Shown here: piece after piece, positions 6,258 through 17,000 of the stretch
Layout of the letters: each line of letters starts with the position of its first letter
Position numbering within the stretch: the first letter of the stretch is position 1
Source: Halomonas daqiaonensis
GTDB lineage: Bacteria > Pseudomonadota > Gammaproteobacteria > Pseudomonadales > Halomonadaceae
NCBI RefSeq assembly: GCF_900109725.1
Contig: NZ_FOBC01000010.1
Coordinates: 61,437 to 125,436 of the forward strand
Length of the DNA stretch: 64,000 nt
Direction: 5' to 3'
Made by a program: the position numbers and the translations under genes
The notes under the pieces: generated by a model
Databases searched by the model: none
Seen by the model: only the letters and a program-made list of their open reading frames with translations
What the model was told of the DNA's origin: nothing

Positions 6258-9200
6258 TCAGTGCATCCCCGCTGACGAGTACACGCTCTGCCCACCCCCG
6301 TAGTAGCTGGTCATCAGGTGATGGAATGCGGCCTCGCACTTCTCGTTGTAGACCGTCTCATCGAAGCTCTCAGGCAGCCCCTGGTCGAAGACGATCTCCA
6401 AGGTGCGGCGGACATCGCCCTTAGCCTGGGCCTTCTTCCGCCAGTCCAACACCAGCTTCTCCTCCTTGAGCGTCTCCAGCAGCTCCCGACACATCGCCTT
6501 TACCTGGGCCACCTCCTTGTCAGTCATCTCCGGTGCTGGCTTGGTGATGATGTCGAACAACGCCAGCTCCTCCTCGGTGAGCCCCTCGCGGATCGCCCGC
6601 TGGTCTTCCTCCTGCAGATCCTCGGTGAAGTTCATCAGCTCCTGAAAGAACGCCTCGATGTTCATGCTGCCGGAGTTGTACTTCTCGATCAGCTTCTGCA
6701 GCTTCTCCATGAAGTCGGCACGGCTGGGGTTCTTGGCCACCATGCTCTCCAGCTTCTGGTTCAGCAGTGCCCTCAGCTTCTCCGACTCGGTGCGCTTTTT
6801 GCCCTTGTCGAACTTCTCCTTGAGCTTCTCGAAGTCGATTTGGCTCAGGTCGAATAGTGGCTTGTCATCCTCGTCCTCGATGATGTAGGGCACAGGGGCC
6901 ACGGACTGATCCAGCAGGTCGTCCACGTCCTTCATCACCTGGGAGATATCGACCTCAGGATCCAGCGCCTTGATCTTCTGGGCCAGCACGGAGAGCAGCA
7001 CTGCATCGGGTGCCAGGGTATTGGCATCGGGATCGGGAAGGATGGCCCGATAGACCCTTGAGACAGCCCTGGCGAGGCTCAGGAAGCCTTTCTTGGTCTC
7101 CTCGCTCTCCAGCAGCGTCTCCACGGCATCGTCCAGCAGAGCCACTTTCTGGAAGCCTCCTGCTGCCTTGATTGCCTCGGGGTCGATCCTCTTCTCGGTC
7201 AGGAAGGTGATGGCTTTTGCAGTCAGATGCTTGAGGTACTCAACCAGCTCGGCTTTCTGCTGGATCGGACTGCTGTCGTCCTGGGGAGGCTGGTCGCCAT
7301 ATCCTGCTTGTGATTCTTCCACCTTGGACGGAGCACCCCCGTAGATGGCCAATGCCTCCTGCAGCTTCCTGAAGACACCCGCGTAGTCGACGATCATCCC
7401 TGCTTCCTTGCCGGGGTACTTGCGGTTGGCCCTGGCGATGGTCTGCATCAGGGTGTGGTTCTTCATCGGCTTGTCGAGGTAGATGGTCGAGCAGGAGGGC
7501 ACATCGAAGCCGGTGATCCACATGGCGCAGACGAACACCAGTCGCAGCGGGTCGTCGGAATCCTTGAACTTCTCGTCGAGGTCTTCCTCCACCATGCGCT
7601 TGCGGTGGGGCAGGATGTCGAGCCCCTTGTCCGCCAGCTCCTTCACCTCGTTCTGACCCTGGGAGACCACCACTGCCATGTCGGTCTCGGTCATCACCTG
7701 GATACGGTGCTTGAGCACCTCCTGGCGCTCCCTGGGTGCGGAGGGTAGTTCGGTCTGGAGTTGGGCCAGGTAGGTCTTCCAGTGGGCCTGTACCTTGTCG
7801 TACATCTTCACGGCGGTGGCCTTATCGATGCAGACCATCATCGCCTTGCCCTGGTGACCCCTGCCGACGAAGTGCTGCACGAGATCCTCTGCGATGGCCT
7901 CCAGGCGGTCGTCACGGGTGATCAGGTGGTACTCACGGGCGAACACCCGCTCGACCTTGCGTTCCTGATCCTCGTCCAACTCGGCATCCTCCAGCAGCCG
8001 GGTCAGATCCTCGTTGAGGTTCTCGTTGATCAGCTGCAGCTCGGGGATCCGGTTCTCGTAGTAGAGCGGTACTGTGGCTCCATCGGCGATGGACTGCCCG
8101 AAGTCGTAGACCGATATGTAATCCCCGAAGACCTCCTTGGTCTTCTCTTCTCCAGCCATCAGCGGTGTCCCGGTGAAGCCCAGGAAGGCTGCATTGGGGA
8201 GGGCGGTCCGCATGTTCATCGCCAGTGTGTCGTACTGGGAGCGATGGGCCTCGTCGGTGATGACGATGATGTCCTGCCGGTCGGAGAGCTTGGGGTAGGT
8301 CTCGCCCTGCTTGGTGCCGAACTTCTGGATCAGCGTGAAGACGTAGCGGTGGTCCTCAGTCAGCAGCTGCTTGAGGTGGGCACCGCTCTCGGTATGGGCC
8401 TCCACCTCGTTGACCGCTCCGGTGGCGGCGAAGGTCTTGTAGATCTGCTCGTCCAGCTCGTTGCGGTCGGTGACGATCACAAACGTCCAGTTGCCAGGAA
8501 TCGTGCGGTGAATCTTCTGGGTGAAGAACACCATGGAGAGCGACTTGCCCGAGCCCTGGGTATGCCAGAACACCCCCAGCCGACCAGCCTCACCGTCAGG
8601 GCGGTTCTTGATCCGCTCCAGCTCAGCGATGGCCTTGTTCACCCCCAGGTACTGGTGGTTCTTGGCAATCTTCTTGAGCGTGCCACCTGCTGCTTCCTCG
8701 AACACCGTGAAGTTCTCCACGATGTCTAGCAGTCGTTCAGGTTCAGCGATGCCCCGGATGGCGGTCTCGAGAGAGACCACCCCCTTCTCGCCCTCGTCGT
8801 TGATCCGCTTCCACTCGAAGAGATGCTCCCAAGGGGAGAAAGTGCTGCCCACCAGGGTCTCGGATCCGTTGGAGAGCATCACAGCCGCGTTGTGAGTGAA
8901 CAGTTGGGGGATCACATCGCGGTAGTCGGTCAGGTTGTCGTCATAGGCCGCCTTGAGGGTCTTGTGGCTGGCCTTCAGCTCTACGAACAGCAGTGGCAAG
9001 CCATTAACGAATCCGACCAGATCGGTGCGTCTAGTATGCAGCTCACCCCGCACCCAGAACTGCGAGGCCATCAGGAAGTCGTTCTCGTGGGGGTGGCTCC
9101 AGTCGATCACCCGTACCGTCTCGATAGCGGTGCCGCCATCCTCATCCGACACTTCTACCTTCACGCCATCCTTGAGCAGCCGGTAGACCTCCAGATTGGC

Positions 9201-9482
9201 GTTTACCGCCAGCAGCTTGGAGCGGTCACGGGTCAGCTCCTCGATGGCCTTCTCCAGAGCATCGGCGGGTAGCTCAGGGTTGAGCTTCTCCAGTGCCACC
9301 CGCAGCCGAGATACTAGCACCACGTCCTGTTGGGTCTGCCGTCCCTCGCTCGATACCGTTCCCGACCACTCCCCGTAGAGATTGGCGGTGTCCCAGCCCA
9401 GGTCATCGAACAGCTCGATAGCGGGCTGCTCGACCAGGGCATCTTCGGAGTAGGCATAAGCGGGGGATGGCGGGGGAGTCAT
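6258..9482 (-). CDS. hsdR: Type I restriction enzyme, R subunit (HsdR)
   Basis: A 1074-residue motor and nuclease subunit of a type I restriction-modification complex, which translocates and cuts unmodified DNA. The PD-(D/E)xK nuclease is near the N-terminus (Asp154, then ELK at 168-170). The helicase core follows, with Walker A in WHTQGSGKS (about 306-314), DEAH in VITDEAHRSQ (410-413), GFTGTPL, and motif VI-like QTIARANRKYPGK. The C-terminal part is helical and charged, as in HsdR proteins with a DUF3387-like end. The ATG overlaps the hsdS stop as ATGA, indicating coupled translation. No inactivating change is seen. Confidence 0.96.
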   Translation of the reverse strand: MTPPPSPAYAYSEDALVEQPAIELFDDLGWDTANLYGEWSGTVSSEGRQTQQDVVLVSRLRVALEKLNPELPADALEKAIEELTRDRSKLLAVNANLEVYRLLKDGVKVEVSDEDGGTAIETVRVIDWSHPHENDFLMASQFWVRGELHTRRTDLVGFVNGLPLLFVELKASHKTLKAAYDDNLTDYRDVIPQLFTHNAAVMLSNGSETLVGSTFSPWEHLFEWKRINDEGEKGVVSLETAIRGIAEPERLLDIVENFTVFEEAAGGTLKKIAKNHQYLGVNKAIAELERIKNRPDGEAGRLGVFWHTQGSGKSLSMVFFTQKIHRTIPGNWTFVIVTDRNELDEQIYKTFAATGAVNEVEAHTESGAHLKQLLTEDHRYVFTLIQKFGTKQGETYPKLSDRQDIIVITDEAHRSQYDTLAMNMRTALPNAAFLGFTGTPLMAGEEKTKEVFGDYISVYDFGQSIADGATVPLYYENRIPELQLINENLNEDLTRLLEDAELDEDQERKVERVFAREYHLITRDDRLEAIAEDLVQHFVGRGHQGKAMMVCIDKATAVKMYDKVQAHWKTYLAQLQTELPSAPRERQEVLKHRIQVMTETDMAVVVSQGQNEVKELADKGLDILPHRKRMVEEDLDEKFKDSDDPLRLVFVCAMWITGFDVPSCSTIYLDKPMKNHTLMQTIARANRKYPGKEAGMIVDYAGVFRKLQEALAIYGGAPSKVEESQAGYGDQPPQDDSSPIQQKAELVEYLKHLTAKAITFLTEKRIDPEAIKAAGGFQKVALLDDAVETLLESEETKKGFLSLARAVSRVYRAILPDPDANTLAPDAVLLSVLAQKIKALDPEVDISQVMKDVDDLLDQSVAPVPYIIEDEDDKPLFDLSQIDFEKLKEKFDKGKKRTESEKLRALLNQKLESMVAKNPSRADFMEKLQKLIEKYNSGSMNIEAFFQELMNFTEDLQEEDQRAIREGLTEEELALFDIITKPAPEMTDKEVAQVKAMCRELLETLKEEKLVLDWRKKAQAKGDVRRTLEIVFDQGLPESFDETVYNEKCEAAFHHLMTSYYGGGQSVYSSAGMH

Positions 9483-10732
9483 GCGGCTTCGACCTCCTTG
9501 TCGTCGGGCATGGAGATGTCGGATACGTCGATCTCACCGGAGACCAACTTGGGCAGGAGCAGGTCGCGTTGGGCACGGAGATTACGGCTAGCTCGTTGCA
9601 GATTTAGAATACGATCAAACATTGGTGCTGTGAGTTTGCTATATGAAGACACCATTTCTTCACAGGGTGCAATTACTTTAAGCGATGCGAATTTACCGCG
9701 ACTCAGGTTCGTCATAGTCGCGCCAGTGGCACCGTAGTTGTTGATATCATCCCGAAGGGATAGTGTCGAGAAATAAAGAAACTCTCTCAGGTCGCTCCGA
9801 GCTGGCACGACTGTGTTGATCTGCTGGTTGGTCTGAGAGGGCTCAGAGGTGATTACTACGATACCCCCTGTGCCAATACAGCTCACGCAAATGGAGTTGG
9901 CTGGGACAGTCTTTTTCCTTTGCGTCTCTTCTCCCTCTCTGGAAAGTGCCTCATTAGTTTCAGTGATGAAGATTTGGCCATGCATATCGGGGAGCTTGAT
10001 AAATGGAATTTCACTCCCGAATAGCTCTGGCTTTTTCTTGGTGGGTGTCTTGCCAGTGAGAATCGTGCCAAACGACTCAAGAGAGGCAACCTCCCACTCC
10101 TCAGGAATCCTCCCAAGCTCACTCTCCTCGAAGCTCACTTCCTCATGCCCAGGGAAGCGGAAGTGGACGAACCACTCCTCGTACAGCCGCCGGGCCATCT
10201 CCTCAAGGATCTCGATGCGGCGCGTGTTGTTCTCGATGAGGTCGTCGTAGGCGGAGAGGATGGAGGCGATTTTCTTTTGGATATCCAAGGGTGGAAGCTT
10301 GAACGGAAAAGACCCTAAAACCTGTGCATTTGCATTTGGTTGTGCGGCCCCACCGACGTTCCGCTTAATGAATTTTTTGTACGCCGCTGATTGAACAACA
10401 TGACCAATAAATTCACTATCAACTTCTCGATTAGGTTGAAAGCGCACAAGGTACGAGGCAAAAACAGATTGTGGCGGATTTCTTAAAAGCTTTGCATAGC
10501 CAGTGGTGGCCCCTGTTCTAGCGACGACAATGTCGCCGTCCTGAAGGAGGTACTTTTCGAGGTTCTTATTGTTTATCTCGCAATGTGGTACAAGTCGCCA
10601 ATCTACGGACTCTGGGACAATATCTGTTATCCGAAGAAACTTTGGTCCTATGGGGTCAGCAGTGGCACTGGCAGTATAGCCGTACTGAACGTGGTCGCAG
10701 ACATCCTTTAGGGTCACATCCTTCCAGCTCAC
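9479..10732 (-). CDS. hsdS: Type I restriction enzyme, specificity subunit (HsdS)
   Basis: A 417-residue DNA-recognition subunit. It has two target-recognition domains, each followed by a helical conserved region: [42 protein letters not shown] in the middle, and [30 protein letters not shown] at the end. The recognition domains are visibly richer in A+T than the neighbouring hsdR and hsdM, as expected for exchangeable specificity modules. Each half would read one part of a bipartite target that cannot be predicted here. It overlaps hsdM by ATGA at its start and hsdR at its end. Confidence 0.94.
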   Translation of the reverse strand: MSWKDVTLKDVCDHVQYGYTASATADPIGPKFLRITDIVPESVDWRLVPHCEINNKNLEKYLLQDGDIVVARTGATTGYAKLLRNPPQSVFASYLVRFQPNREVDSEFIGHVVQSAAYKKFIKRNVGGAAQPNANAQVLGSFPFKLPPLDIQKKIASILSAYDDLIENNTRRIEILEEMARRLYEEWFVHFRFPGHEEVSFEESELGRIPEEWEVASLESFGTILTGKTPTKKKPELFGSEIPFIKLPDMHGQIFITETNEALSREGEETQRKKTVPANSICVSCIGTGGIVVITSEPSQTNQQINTVVPARSDLREFLYFSTLSLRDDINNYGATGATMTNLSRGKFASLKVIAPCEEMVSSYSKLTAPMFDRILNLQRASRNLRAQRDLLLPKLVSGEIDVSDISMPDDKEVEAA

Positions 10733-12285
10733 TGTGATCCCTCCAGTACTTGGACTACGTTCTCAGATATTTTTTTCTCTAAAGCTTCGGATTCAAGGTT
10801 TAACTGCAGCAGCTCCTCAGCCAGTTCCTCCAGTCGTTCAGCAAAGTCCACATCTTCAGCATCTCTTGCCGCCGCCCCGACATAGCGCCCAGGGTTCAGT
10901 GACCAGCCCTGCGCTTCGATCTCTTCGCGAGTCGCCACTTTGCAGAGCCCAGGCATATCGGCGTAGCCCTCGGCCAGCCCCTTGTCGGCCAGTAGCGGCT
11001 CACTGCCTTGATCCAGTTCAATGTCTTCGCCACGGTAGAGCCGGACGATGTTGGCCAGGAACTCGATTTGCTCGGGAAGCCAGTCGCGGTGCGCCCGGTC
11101 GATCTGGCGATAGATATGGCGAGCGTCGATGAAGAGCACCTTGTCGCCCCGCTCGGTATCGCTCTTGGCTCGGTCGAAGAACCACAGGGTGCAGGGCAGG
11201 GTGACGGTGTAAAAGAAGTTCGGCCCCACCGAGACGATCACATCCACAGCACCTGACTCGATAAGCTTCTGGCGGATCACCTGTTCACTACCTCGGGCAT
11301 CCCCTGCCGAGTTGGCCATGACGAAGCCAGCACGCCCTGTCGGCTTGAGTGAGGCGTAGAAGAGCTGCATCCAAAGGTAGTTGGCGTTGTCGGTTCTGGG
11401 CATCCCGAAGGGGAAGCGGACATCGCCTTCCAGTCGCTCCTTGTCTACCCCTGAAACGTTGAACGGAGGATTGGCCATGACGAAGTCAAAACGACCTCCC
11501 AGGCGGTCGGCTGCATAGAAGGGGTCTTCGTAGTAGGTATTGGCCACTCTGACGTCACCTGAGAGACCGTGCACCGCAAGGTTCATCTTGTTCAGGTTGA
11601 CGGTGGTCTGGTCCTTCTCGGTGCCGAAGATCGAGATCTCGTCCATGGCCGTCTTGTGATGACGGTTCACGAAGTCTGCCGAGTGGACGAACATGCCGCC
11701 AGAGCCACAGGCCGGGTCATAGATCCGCCCGTGGTAAGGCTCAAGTATCTCCACGATCAGCTTAACGATGGACTCGGGAGTGTAGAAGACGCCGCCTTTC
11801 TGACCTTCCTTCAGGGCGAAGTTGCCAAGGAAGTACTCGTAGACCTTGCCGAAGGCGTCCCCCGAGAGATCTACCGGGGCGAGCTGCTTGAGCAGTTCCT
11901 GCAGCACCCAGTTCTCCAGGCGCGTGTAGGTTCGCGGCAGGGCACCCTTGAGGTCGGGGTTCTCGTCCTCGATGGCCTTCATGGCATCGTTGATGGCTCG
12001 CCCGATGTTGTCTGCCTCGGTGAGCGACAGCAGGTGGGAGAAGCGGGCGGTCTCGGGGAGGAAGATCACACCCTCAGCCAGGTAGTCGTCCTTGCTCACC
12101 TTGCGGCGGCCACCGGACCCCACAGGCCCCAGCTTCTCCTCGGCGGCGGCGTACTTCTTATCGGCATACTTCAGGAAGATCAGCCCCAGCACAGGGGTCG
12201 AGAACTCAGCGGGCTTGAGGCCGGTGTTGGCCCATAACTGGTCAGCTGCTGCCCACAGCCGCTTCCCTACGTCTCCATTGACCAA
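10729..12285 (-). CDS. hsdM: Type I restriction-modification, DNA adenine methylase subunit (HsdM)
   Basis: A 518-residue N6-adenine methyltransferase that, with HsdS, protects host DNA. The N-terminal HsdM helical domain ([19 protein letters not shown]) precedes the catalytic domain with SAM-binding DPACGSGG (190-197) and catalytic NPPF (272-275). TTG 12285 is proposed as the start: GGAG lies eight bases upstream and the family N-terminus begins there. The frame stays open to 12408 but that extension looks non-coding. It heads the hsdM-hsdS-hsdR operon, with ATGA overlaps between genes. Confidence 0.95.
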   Translation of the reverse strand: MVNGDVGKRLWAAADQLWANTGLKPAEFSTPVLGLIFLKYADKKYAAAEEKLGPVGSGGRRKVSKDDYLAEGVIFLPETARFSHLLSLTEADNIGRAINDAMKAIEDENPDLKGALPRTYTRLENWVLQELLKQLAPVDLSGDAFGKVYEYFLGNFALKEGQKGGVFYTPESIVKLIVEILEPYHGRIYDPACGSGGMFVHSADFVNRHHKTAMDEISIFGTEKDQTTVNLNKMNLAVHGLSGDVRVANTYYEDPFYAADRLGGRFDFVMANPPFNVSGVDKERLEGDVRFPFGMPRTDNANYLWMQLFYASLKPTGRAGFVMANSAGDARGSEQVIRQKLIESGAVDVIVSVGPNFFYTVTLPCTLWFFDRAKSDTERGDKVLFIDARHIYRQIDRAHRDWLPEQIEFLANIVRLYRGEDIELDQGSEPLLADKGLAEGYADMPGLCKVATREEIEAQGWSLNPGRYVGAAARDAEDVDFAERLEELAEELLQLNLESEALEKKISENVVQVLEGSQ

Positions 12286-12408
12286 GGTCTTGCTCCGGTT
12301 CGTCTTGCAGTGTTCTTCAGGATAGTTACCTGTCGCCAGCTTACTACACCGGCTCATGCGGATGCATGTCAGCCAAACGCTATGTCTATCGGTGATCCAC
12401 ACTCGCAA

Positions 12409-12517
12409 ATGATGCGTAAATGAATATAAGACATTGATATAAGTGATATTTTCCTCACGCCCTGCTGTTATTCATTCACCAGCCACCCAGGTGGCAGACA
12501 CGCGGAGGTGCAGCACC
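12409..12517. promoter_or_regulatory. Divergent AT-rich promoter region with ATATAAG direct repeats
   Basis: Between hsdM (leftward) and the small membrane/MarR pair (rightward). ATATAAG occurs at 12424-12430 and again at 12437-12443, within a locally AT-rich, partly palindromic stretch. The 13-bp offset and the nearby MarR-type gene make this a candidate operator for the hsd operon or for autoregulation. Confidence 0.45.
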
Positions 12518-12700
12518 ATGAGGATCACAGTCGGAGCATGGGGGGTTGGGGTCACGGTTTTGGGCTTGGTCGTTCACCTGTACTGGGGTGACACCTACAT
12601 CAGGGTGCCGTGGGTTGGGGAGCTGGCATGGAATAGCACGGGGCTTCATATCAATCGGCTGGGTCGAGGTAGTCGTACCCCACGAGAGTTCAGGGAGTAA
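12518..12700 (+). CDS. Small membrane protein, unknown function
   Basis: A 60-residue protein with an N-terminal hydrophobic helix (VGAWGVGVTVLGLVVHLYW) and a polar tail ending in basic residues. GGAGGTG sits six bases before the ATG. The stop is six bases before the MarR-type gene, so the two are probably co-transcribed. No family is recognised. An in-frame upstream extension lacks a ribosome binding site. Confidence 0.55.
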   Translation: MRITVGAWGVGVTVLGLVVHLYWGDTYIRVPWVGELAWNSTGLHINRLGRGSRTPREFRE

Positions 12701-12706
12701 GGGCTC

Positions 12707-13141
12707 ATGGAGGACTTCGCATCGGAGATCCAGGCACTTCAGCTCCAGGCTGCCAAGATGCAGTACAACCGCCTTGCACTCAGCAGGTTCACCCGGTGCC
12801 TCCAGCAACTACGAGGGGTGGGGGCGACCATGAACATCCAGGCTGCCCACATCTATATGGAGGTGGTAATCCAGCAGGGCATCACCGTGGGCGAACTGAT
12901 CAGGAAGACTGGCCTCTCCCAAGCTTCCTGCTCGCGGAATCTGGCGTTGCTATCCAAGGTGCAGCGGCATGGCAGACCGGGGTTCGACTTGGTGGTATCG
13001 CTTGAGGACCCCTACGAGCGGCGGCGCAAGGTCACGTATCTGACGCCACGAGGGGGAGAGCTGGCGGCTGCTCTGTCGGACATCTTCAAATCTGGCCGAC
13101 AAGGCAGCGAGCTCCACTCAGGTGTTGCAGCAGAATCCTAA
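12707..13141 (+). CDS. MarR-family winged-helix regulator
   Basis: A 144-residue DNA-binding protein. The middle carries a winged helix-turn-helix typical of MarR proteins (NIQAAHIYMEVVIQQGITVGELIRKTGLSQASCSRNLALLSK), followed by the wing with the characteristic DPYERRRKVTYLTPRGGEL. The N-terminal helix would serve for dimerisation. It diverges from hsdM and follows a small membrane protein gene, so control of the restriction operon or of the element is plausible but unproven. The protein is intact and of normal length for the family. Confidence 0.85.
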   Translation: MEDFASEIQALQLQAAKMQYNRLALSRFTRCLQQLRGVGATMNIQAAHIYMEVVIQQGITVGELIRKTGLSQASCSRNLALLSKVQRHGRPGFDLVVSLEDPYERRRKVTYLTPRGGELAAALSDIFKSGRQGSELHSGVAAES

Positions 13142-13177
13142 GTATTCTTTTACCACACAGTATTGGACAAACACGCT

Positions 13178-13213
13178 GAGCCCCTGGCCACACCGGCTGG
13201 GGGCTCTTTCTTT
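13178..13213 (+). terminator. Rho-independent terminator before the BRO gene
   Basis: GAGCCCC...GGGGGCTC stem followed by TTTCTTTC. A near-copy precedes the next gene (14020-14053), so terminator and leader appear to have been duplicated together. Confidence 0.7.
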
Positions 13214-13233
13214 CGTCCGCACTCAACCCGCTA

Positions 13234-13260
13234 TCAAGCACCTCGACAACCGAGAGAAAC
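13234..13260 (+). repeat. Leader repeat, copy 1
   Basis: TCAAGCACCTCGACAACCGA followed by GAGAAAC directly precedes the BRO-type gene and supplies its ribosome binding region. Nearly the same sequence lies before the Rha-type gene at 14053-14081. Confidence 0.85.
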
Positions 13261-13265
13261 ACACC

Positions 13266-14000
13266 ATGACTACCGAACTGACCAGCTTCAACTTCAACAC
13301 CCTGACCGTCCGCGTGATCGAGCATGAGGGCCAGCCCTGGTTCGTGGCTGCCGATGTCTGCAAGGCACTCGGCCTCCAGAAGCCCAGCATGGCCATCAAG
13401 TCACTGGACGAGAGGGAAAAGCGTAAATCTGATTTACCCATTTCTCGTGGCTCCGCCCCCACCCTCATCTCCGAGTCCGGCCTCTACAAGCTGATCATGC
13501 GGAGCGACAAAGCTGAGGCCCGTGCCTTCCAAGACTGGGTCACCCAGGTGGTGCTCCCGGCCATTCGCCAAGACGGCATGTACGTGATGGGGGAGGAGAA
13601 GGTGGCTACTGGCGAAATGAGTGAGGACGAGATGGTCCTCAAGGCCATGACGCTTCTCCAGAGCAAGGTCGAGCGTCTTCAGCAGGACTTGCAACAGCTA
13701 ACTGATGAGCGGAATGGTCTGGCCAAGGTCCTGGGCTGCCGTCAGCACACCGTTGGACAGTTCGCTCGGAATCTCTCCGGCGTGAACACCCACAAGGTCA
13801 AGTGGGATCTCATGCAGCTCAAGTACTTCTATCGCAAGTACGGTGCCTACCGCGTGTATGCCCAGTACCACCACCTCTTTCAGGAGAAGCTCAATGAGCG
13901 AAGTGGGTACGCTGCGATCATGGTCACTGAGAAGGGGAAGGCTCTTCTGGCTCGTCTCTACGAGCAGGGAGACCTGACTATGAAGAAGGCTTGGCGCTGA
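13266..14000 (+). CDS. BRO-N domain phage antirepressor-type protein
   Basis: A 244-residue protein. The N-terminal BRO-N domain (about residues 5-105) is recognisable from LTVRVIEHEGQPWFVAADVCKALGL, LISESGLYKLIMRSDKAEARAFQDWVTQVVLPAIR and GMYV. A coiled-coil linker follows (LLQSKVERLQQDLQQLTDERN), then a C-terminal region (VLGCRQHTVGQFARNLSGVNTHKVKWDL) resembling phage antirepressor KilA-C-like domains. Such proteins act in phage and mobile-element regulatory switches. ATG 13266 follows the GAGAGAAAC leader; an upstream in-frame extension crosses a terminator and is not coding. Confidence 0.88.
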   Translation: MTTELTSFNFNTLTVRVIEHEGQPWFVAADVCKALGLQKPSMAIKSLDEREKRKSDLPISRGSAPTLISESGLYKLIMRSDKAEARAFQDWVTQVVLPAIRQDGMYVMGEEKVATGEMSEDEMVLKAMTLLQSKVERLQQDLQQLTDERNGLAKVLGCRQHTVGQFARNLSGVNTHKVKWDLMQLKYFYRKYGAYRVYAQYHHLFQEKLNERSGYAAIMVTEKGKALLARLYEQGDLTMKKAWR

Positions 14001-14019
14001 TTACCACATACACCTCCAC

Positions 14020-14053
14020 GACCCCTGGCCACCCCGGCTGGGGGTCTTGCTTT
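14020..14053 (+). terminator. Rho-independent terminator between the BRO and Rha genes
   Basis: GACCCC/GGGGTC stem with a GC-rich interior followed by TTGCTTTC. It is a near-duplicate of the element at 13178-13213. Confidence 0.65.
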
Positions 14054-14081
14054 CAAGCACCTCGACAACCGAGAGAGAAAC
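14053..14081 (+). repeat. Leader repeat, copy 2
   Basis: Repeats 13234-13260 (TCAAGCACCTCGACAACCGA) with GAGAGAAAC, immediately before the Rha-type gene. Confidence 0.85.
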
Positions 14082-14084
14082 AAC

Positions 14085-14480
14085 ATGACCAACGTACTGA
14101 CCACCACCAACGCCCTCACCATGTCCAGCCGCGAGATCGCCGAGCTGGTCGAGTCCCGCCACGACAAGGTGAAGCAATCCATGGAGCGCCTCGCCGAGCG
14201 TGGCCTCATCACTTTTACCCCAGTGGGGGAGAAGTCCACGGGAGGCCGACCGGCAGTCGCCTACCACGTTAACCAGCGGGACAGCTACGTGATCGTCGCC
14301 CAGCTCTGCCCTGAGTTCACCGCTCGGATGGTGGACCGCTGGCAGGAGCTGGAAGAGAAGGTCGCCAAGCCCAAGGAAATTATCGTGTCCAATGAGTACC
14401 TGTCCGCCCTCAAGGCGTTGGTCGCCTTAGAAGAAGAGAAGCAACGACTCGCACGGGAACGGAGGAGCACGATGAGTTGA
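14085..14480 (+). CDS. Rha-family phage regulatory protein, short form
   Basis: A 131-residue protein with the pRha domain: MSSREIAELVESRHDKVKQSMERL, then a beta strand segment (GLITFTPVGEKSTGGRPAVAYHVNQRDSYVIVAQLCPEFTARMVDRWQELE). Rha proteins occur in lambdoid phages and genomic islands and are linked to phage regulation. This copy ends soon after the domain, without a further antirepressor module, so it is either a short form or C-terminally truncated. Its leader duplicates that of the BRO gene upstream. Confidence 0.85.
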   Translation: MTNVLTTTNALTMSSREIAELVESRHDKVKQSMERLAERGLITFTPVGEKSTGGRPAVAYHVNQRDSYVIVAQLCPEFTARMVDRWQELEEKVAKPKEIIVSNEYLSALKALVALEEEKQRLARERRSTMS

Positions 14481-14511
14481 AGATGCAGAGACTGTGTTAC
14501 CGGGTGCAGAG

Positions 14512-14735
14512 CCTTCCTACATTTTGCTCGGATCGGGGTCTTGAGCTCTGGCCTGAGATAGACAAAGAAAACCCCCGGTATGGCGAGCGTCGTCTCCGAC
14601 AGCCCATCATCCGGGGGTTCTTTGCCTTGAGAGGAAGTGGCCCTGTGGACCGTAGGAAGGCCTGTGCAGCGATGGAAATGCGTTCCAGACCTTCCTACAT
14701 TCTTCCTACAAACCTTCCTACATTACTGCCTACAC
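14512..14735. promoter_or_regulatory. Right integrase arm-type repeats (CTTCCTACA family)
   Basis: CCTTCCTACAT at 14512, 14690 (as ACCTTCCTACAT) and 14713, CTTCCTACA at 14702, CCTACAC at 14729 and an inverted copy (CGTAGGAAGG) at 14651. They match the motif before the integrase at 1272-1302, marking the two ends of one element. The gap 14481-14783 otherwise holds only a terminator and attR. Confidence 0.7.
14564..14623. terminator. Long-stem bidirectional terminator at the element's right end
   Basis: AAAGAAAACCCCCGG pairs with CCGGGGGTTCTTT across a loop of about 32 bases. Read leftward, it ends in TTTTCTTT and could replace the terminator that groEL lost; read rightward it would stop transcription of the Rha gene. 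Confidence 0.6.
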
Positions 14736-14760
14736 TGTCGTGTAATGCCTTGATTTCAAA

Positions 14761-16460
<1,700 letters not shown>

Positions 16461-16493
16461 TCAGTATCGAGCAGTTGCGGGTCGTGTCCGGGA

Positions 16494-16787
16494 TCAGCCT
16501 TCGACTACGGCCAGGATGTCGGACTCGCTCATGATCAGCACTTCTTCGCCGTCGATCTTCTGTTTCTCGACGCCGAAGCCATCCTTGAAGATGACGGTGT
16601 CACCGACCTTGACGTCGAGCGGGCGGACGTCGCCGTTGTCGAGGATCCGGCCGTTACCGACGGCGAGGACTTCGCCACGTGTCGGCTTTTCCTGGGCATT
16701 TCCCGGAAGCACGATGCCGCCAGCGGTCTTCTGTTCTTCTTCAACGCGACGGATCACGACGCGATCGTGCAAGGGACGGATGTTCAT
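16494..16787 (-). CDS. groS: Co-chaperonin GroES (10-kDa)
   Basis: A 97-residue subunit of the heptameric lid of GroEL. Family features are clear: [21 protein letters not shown], the mobile loop [22 protein letters not shown], and [24 protein letters not shown]. Length is standard (97 aa in E. coli). It is the first gene of the heat-shock operon. Confidence 0.99.
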   Translation of the reverse strand: MNIRPLHDRVVIRRVEEEQKTAGGIVLPGNAQEKPTRGEVLAVGNGRILDNGDVRPLDVKVGDTVIFKDGFGVEKQKIDGEEVLIMSESDILAVVEG

Positions 16788-16941
16788 TGCTCACGTTCTC
16801 CTGATGGTTTAGCTGTGCCGGGTCATCGCCCGGCGGTTTTCATCTTCAACCCGCAGTCATGCTGCGGGGGAGTGGAGGCGAGGTTCGCCTTCCTTGTCGA
16901 TGGCCCGGGCGTTAACCCGTGCCGAATCCTGATGCTGTCGG

Positions 16942-16971
16942 ATAAGTGGGGCTCTGCATTGGCCTTTCAAG
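16942..16971 (-). promoter_or_regulatory. Sigma-32 heat-shock promoter of groES-groEL
   Basis: On the minus strand CTTGAAA (-35) is followed after 13 bases by CCCCACTTAT (-10), close to the sigma-32 consensus CTTGAAA / CCCCATNT. It lies about 155 bp upstream of groES. No CIRCE repeat is seen. Confidence 0.85.
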
Positions 16972-17000
16972 GCCACCACTGAAATTTTTTTTAGTCACGC

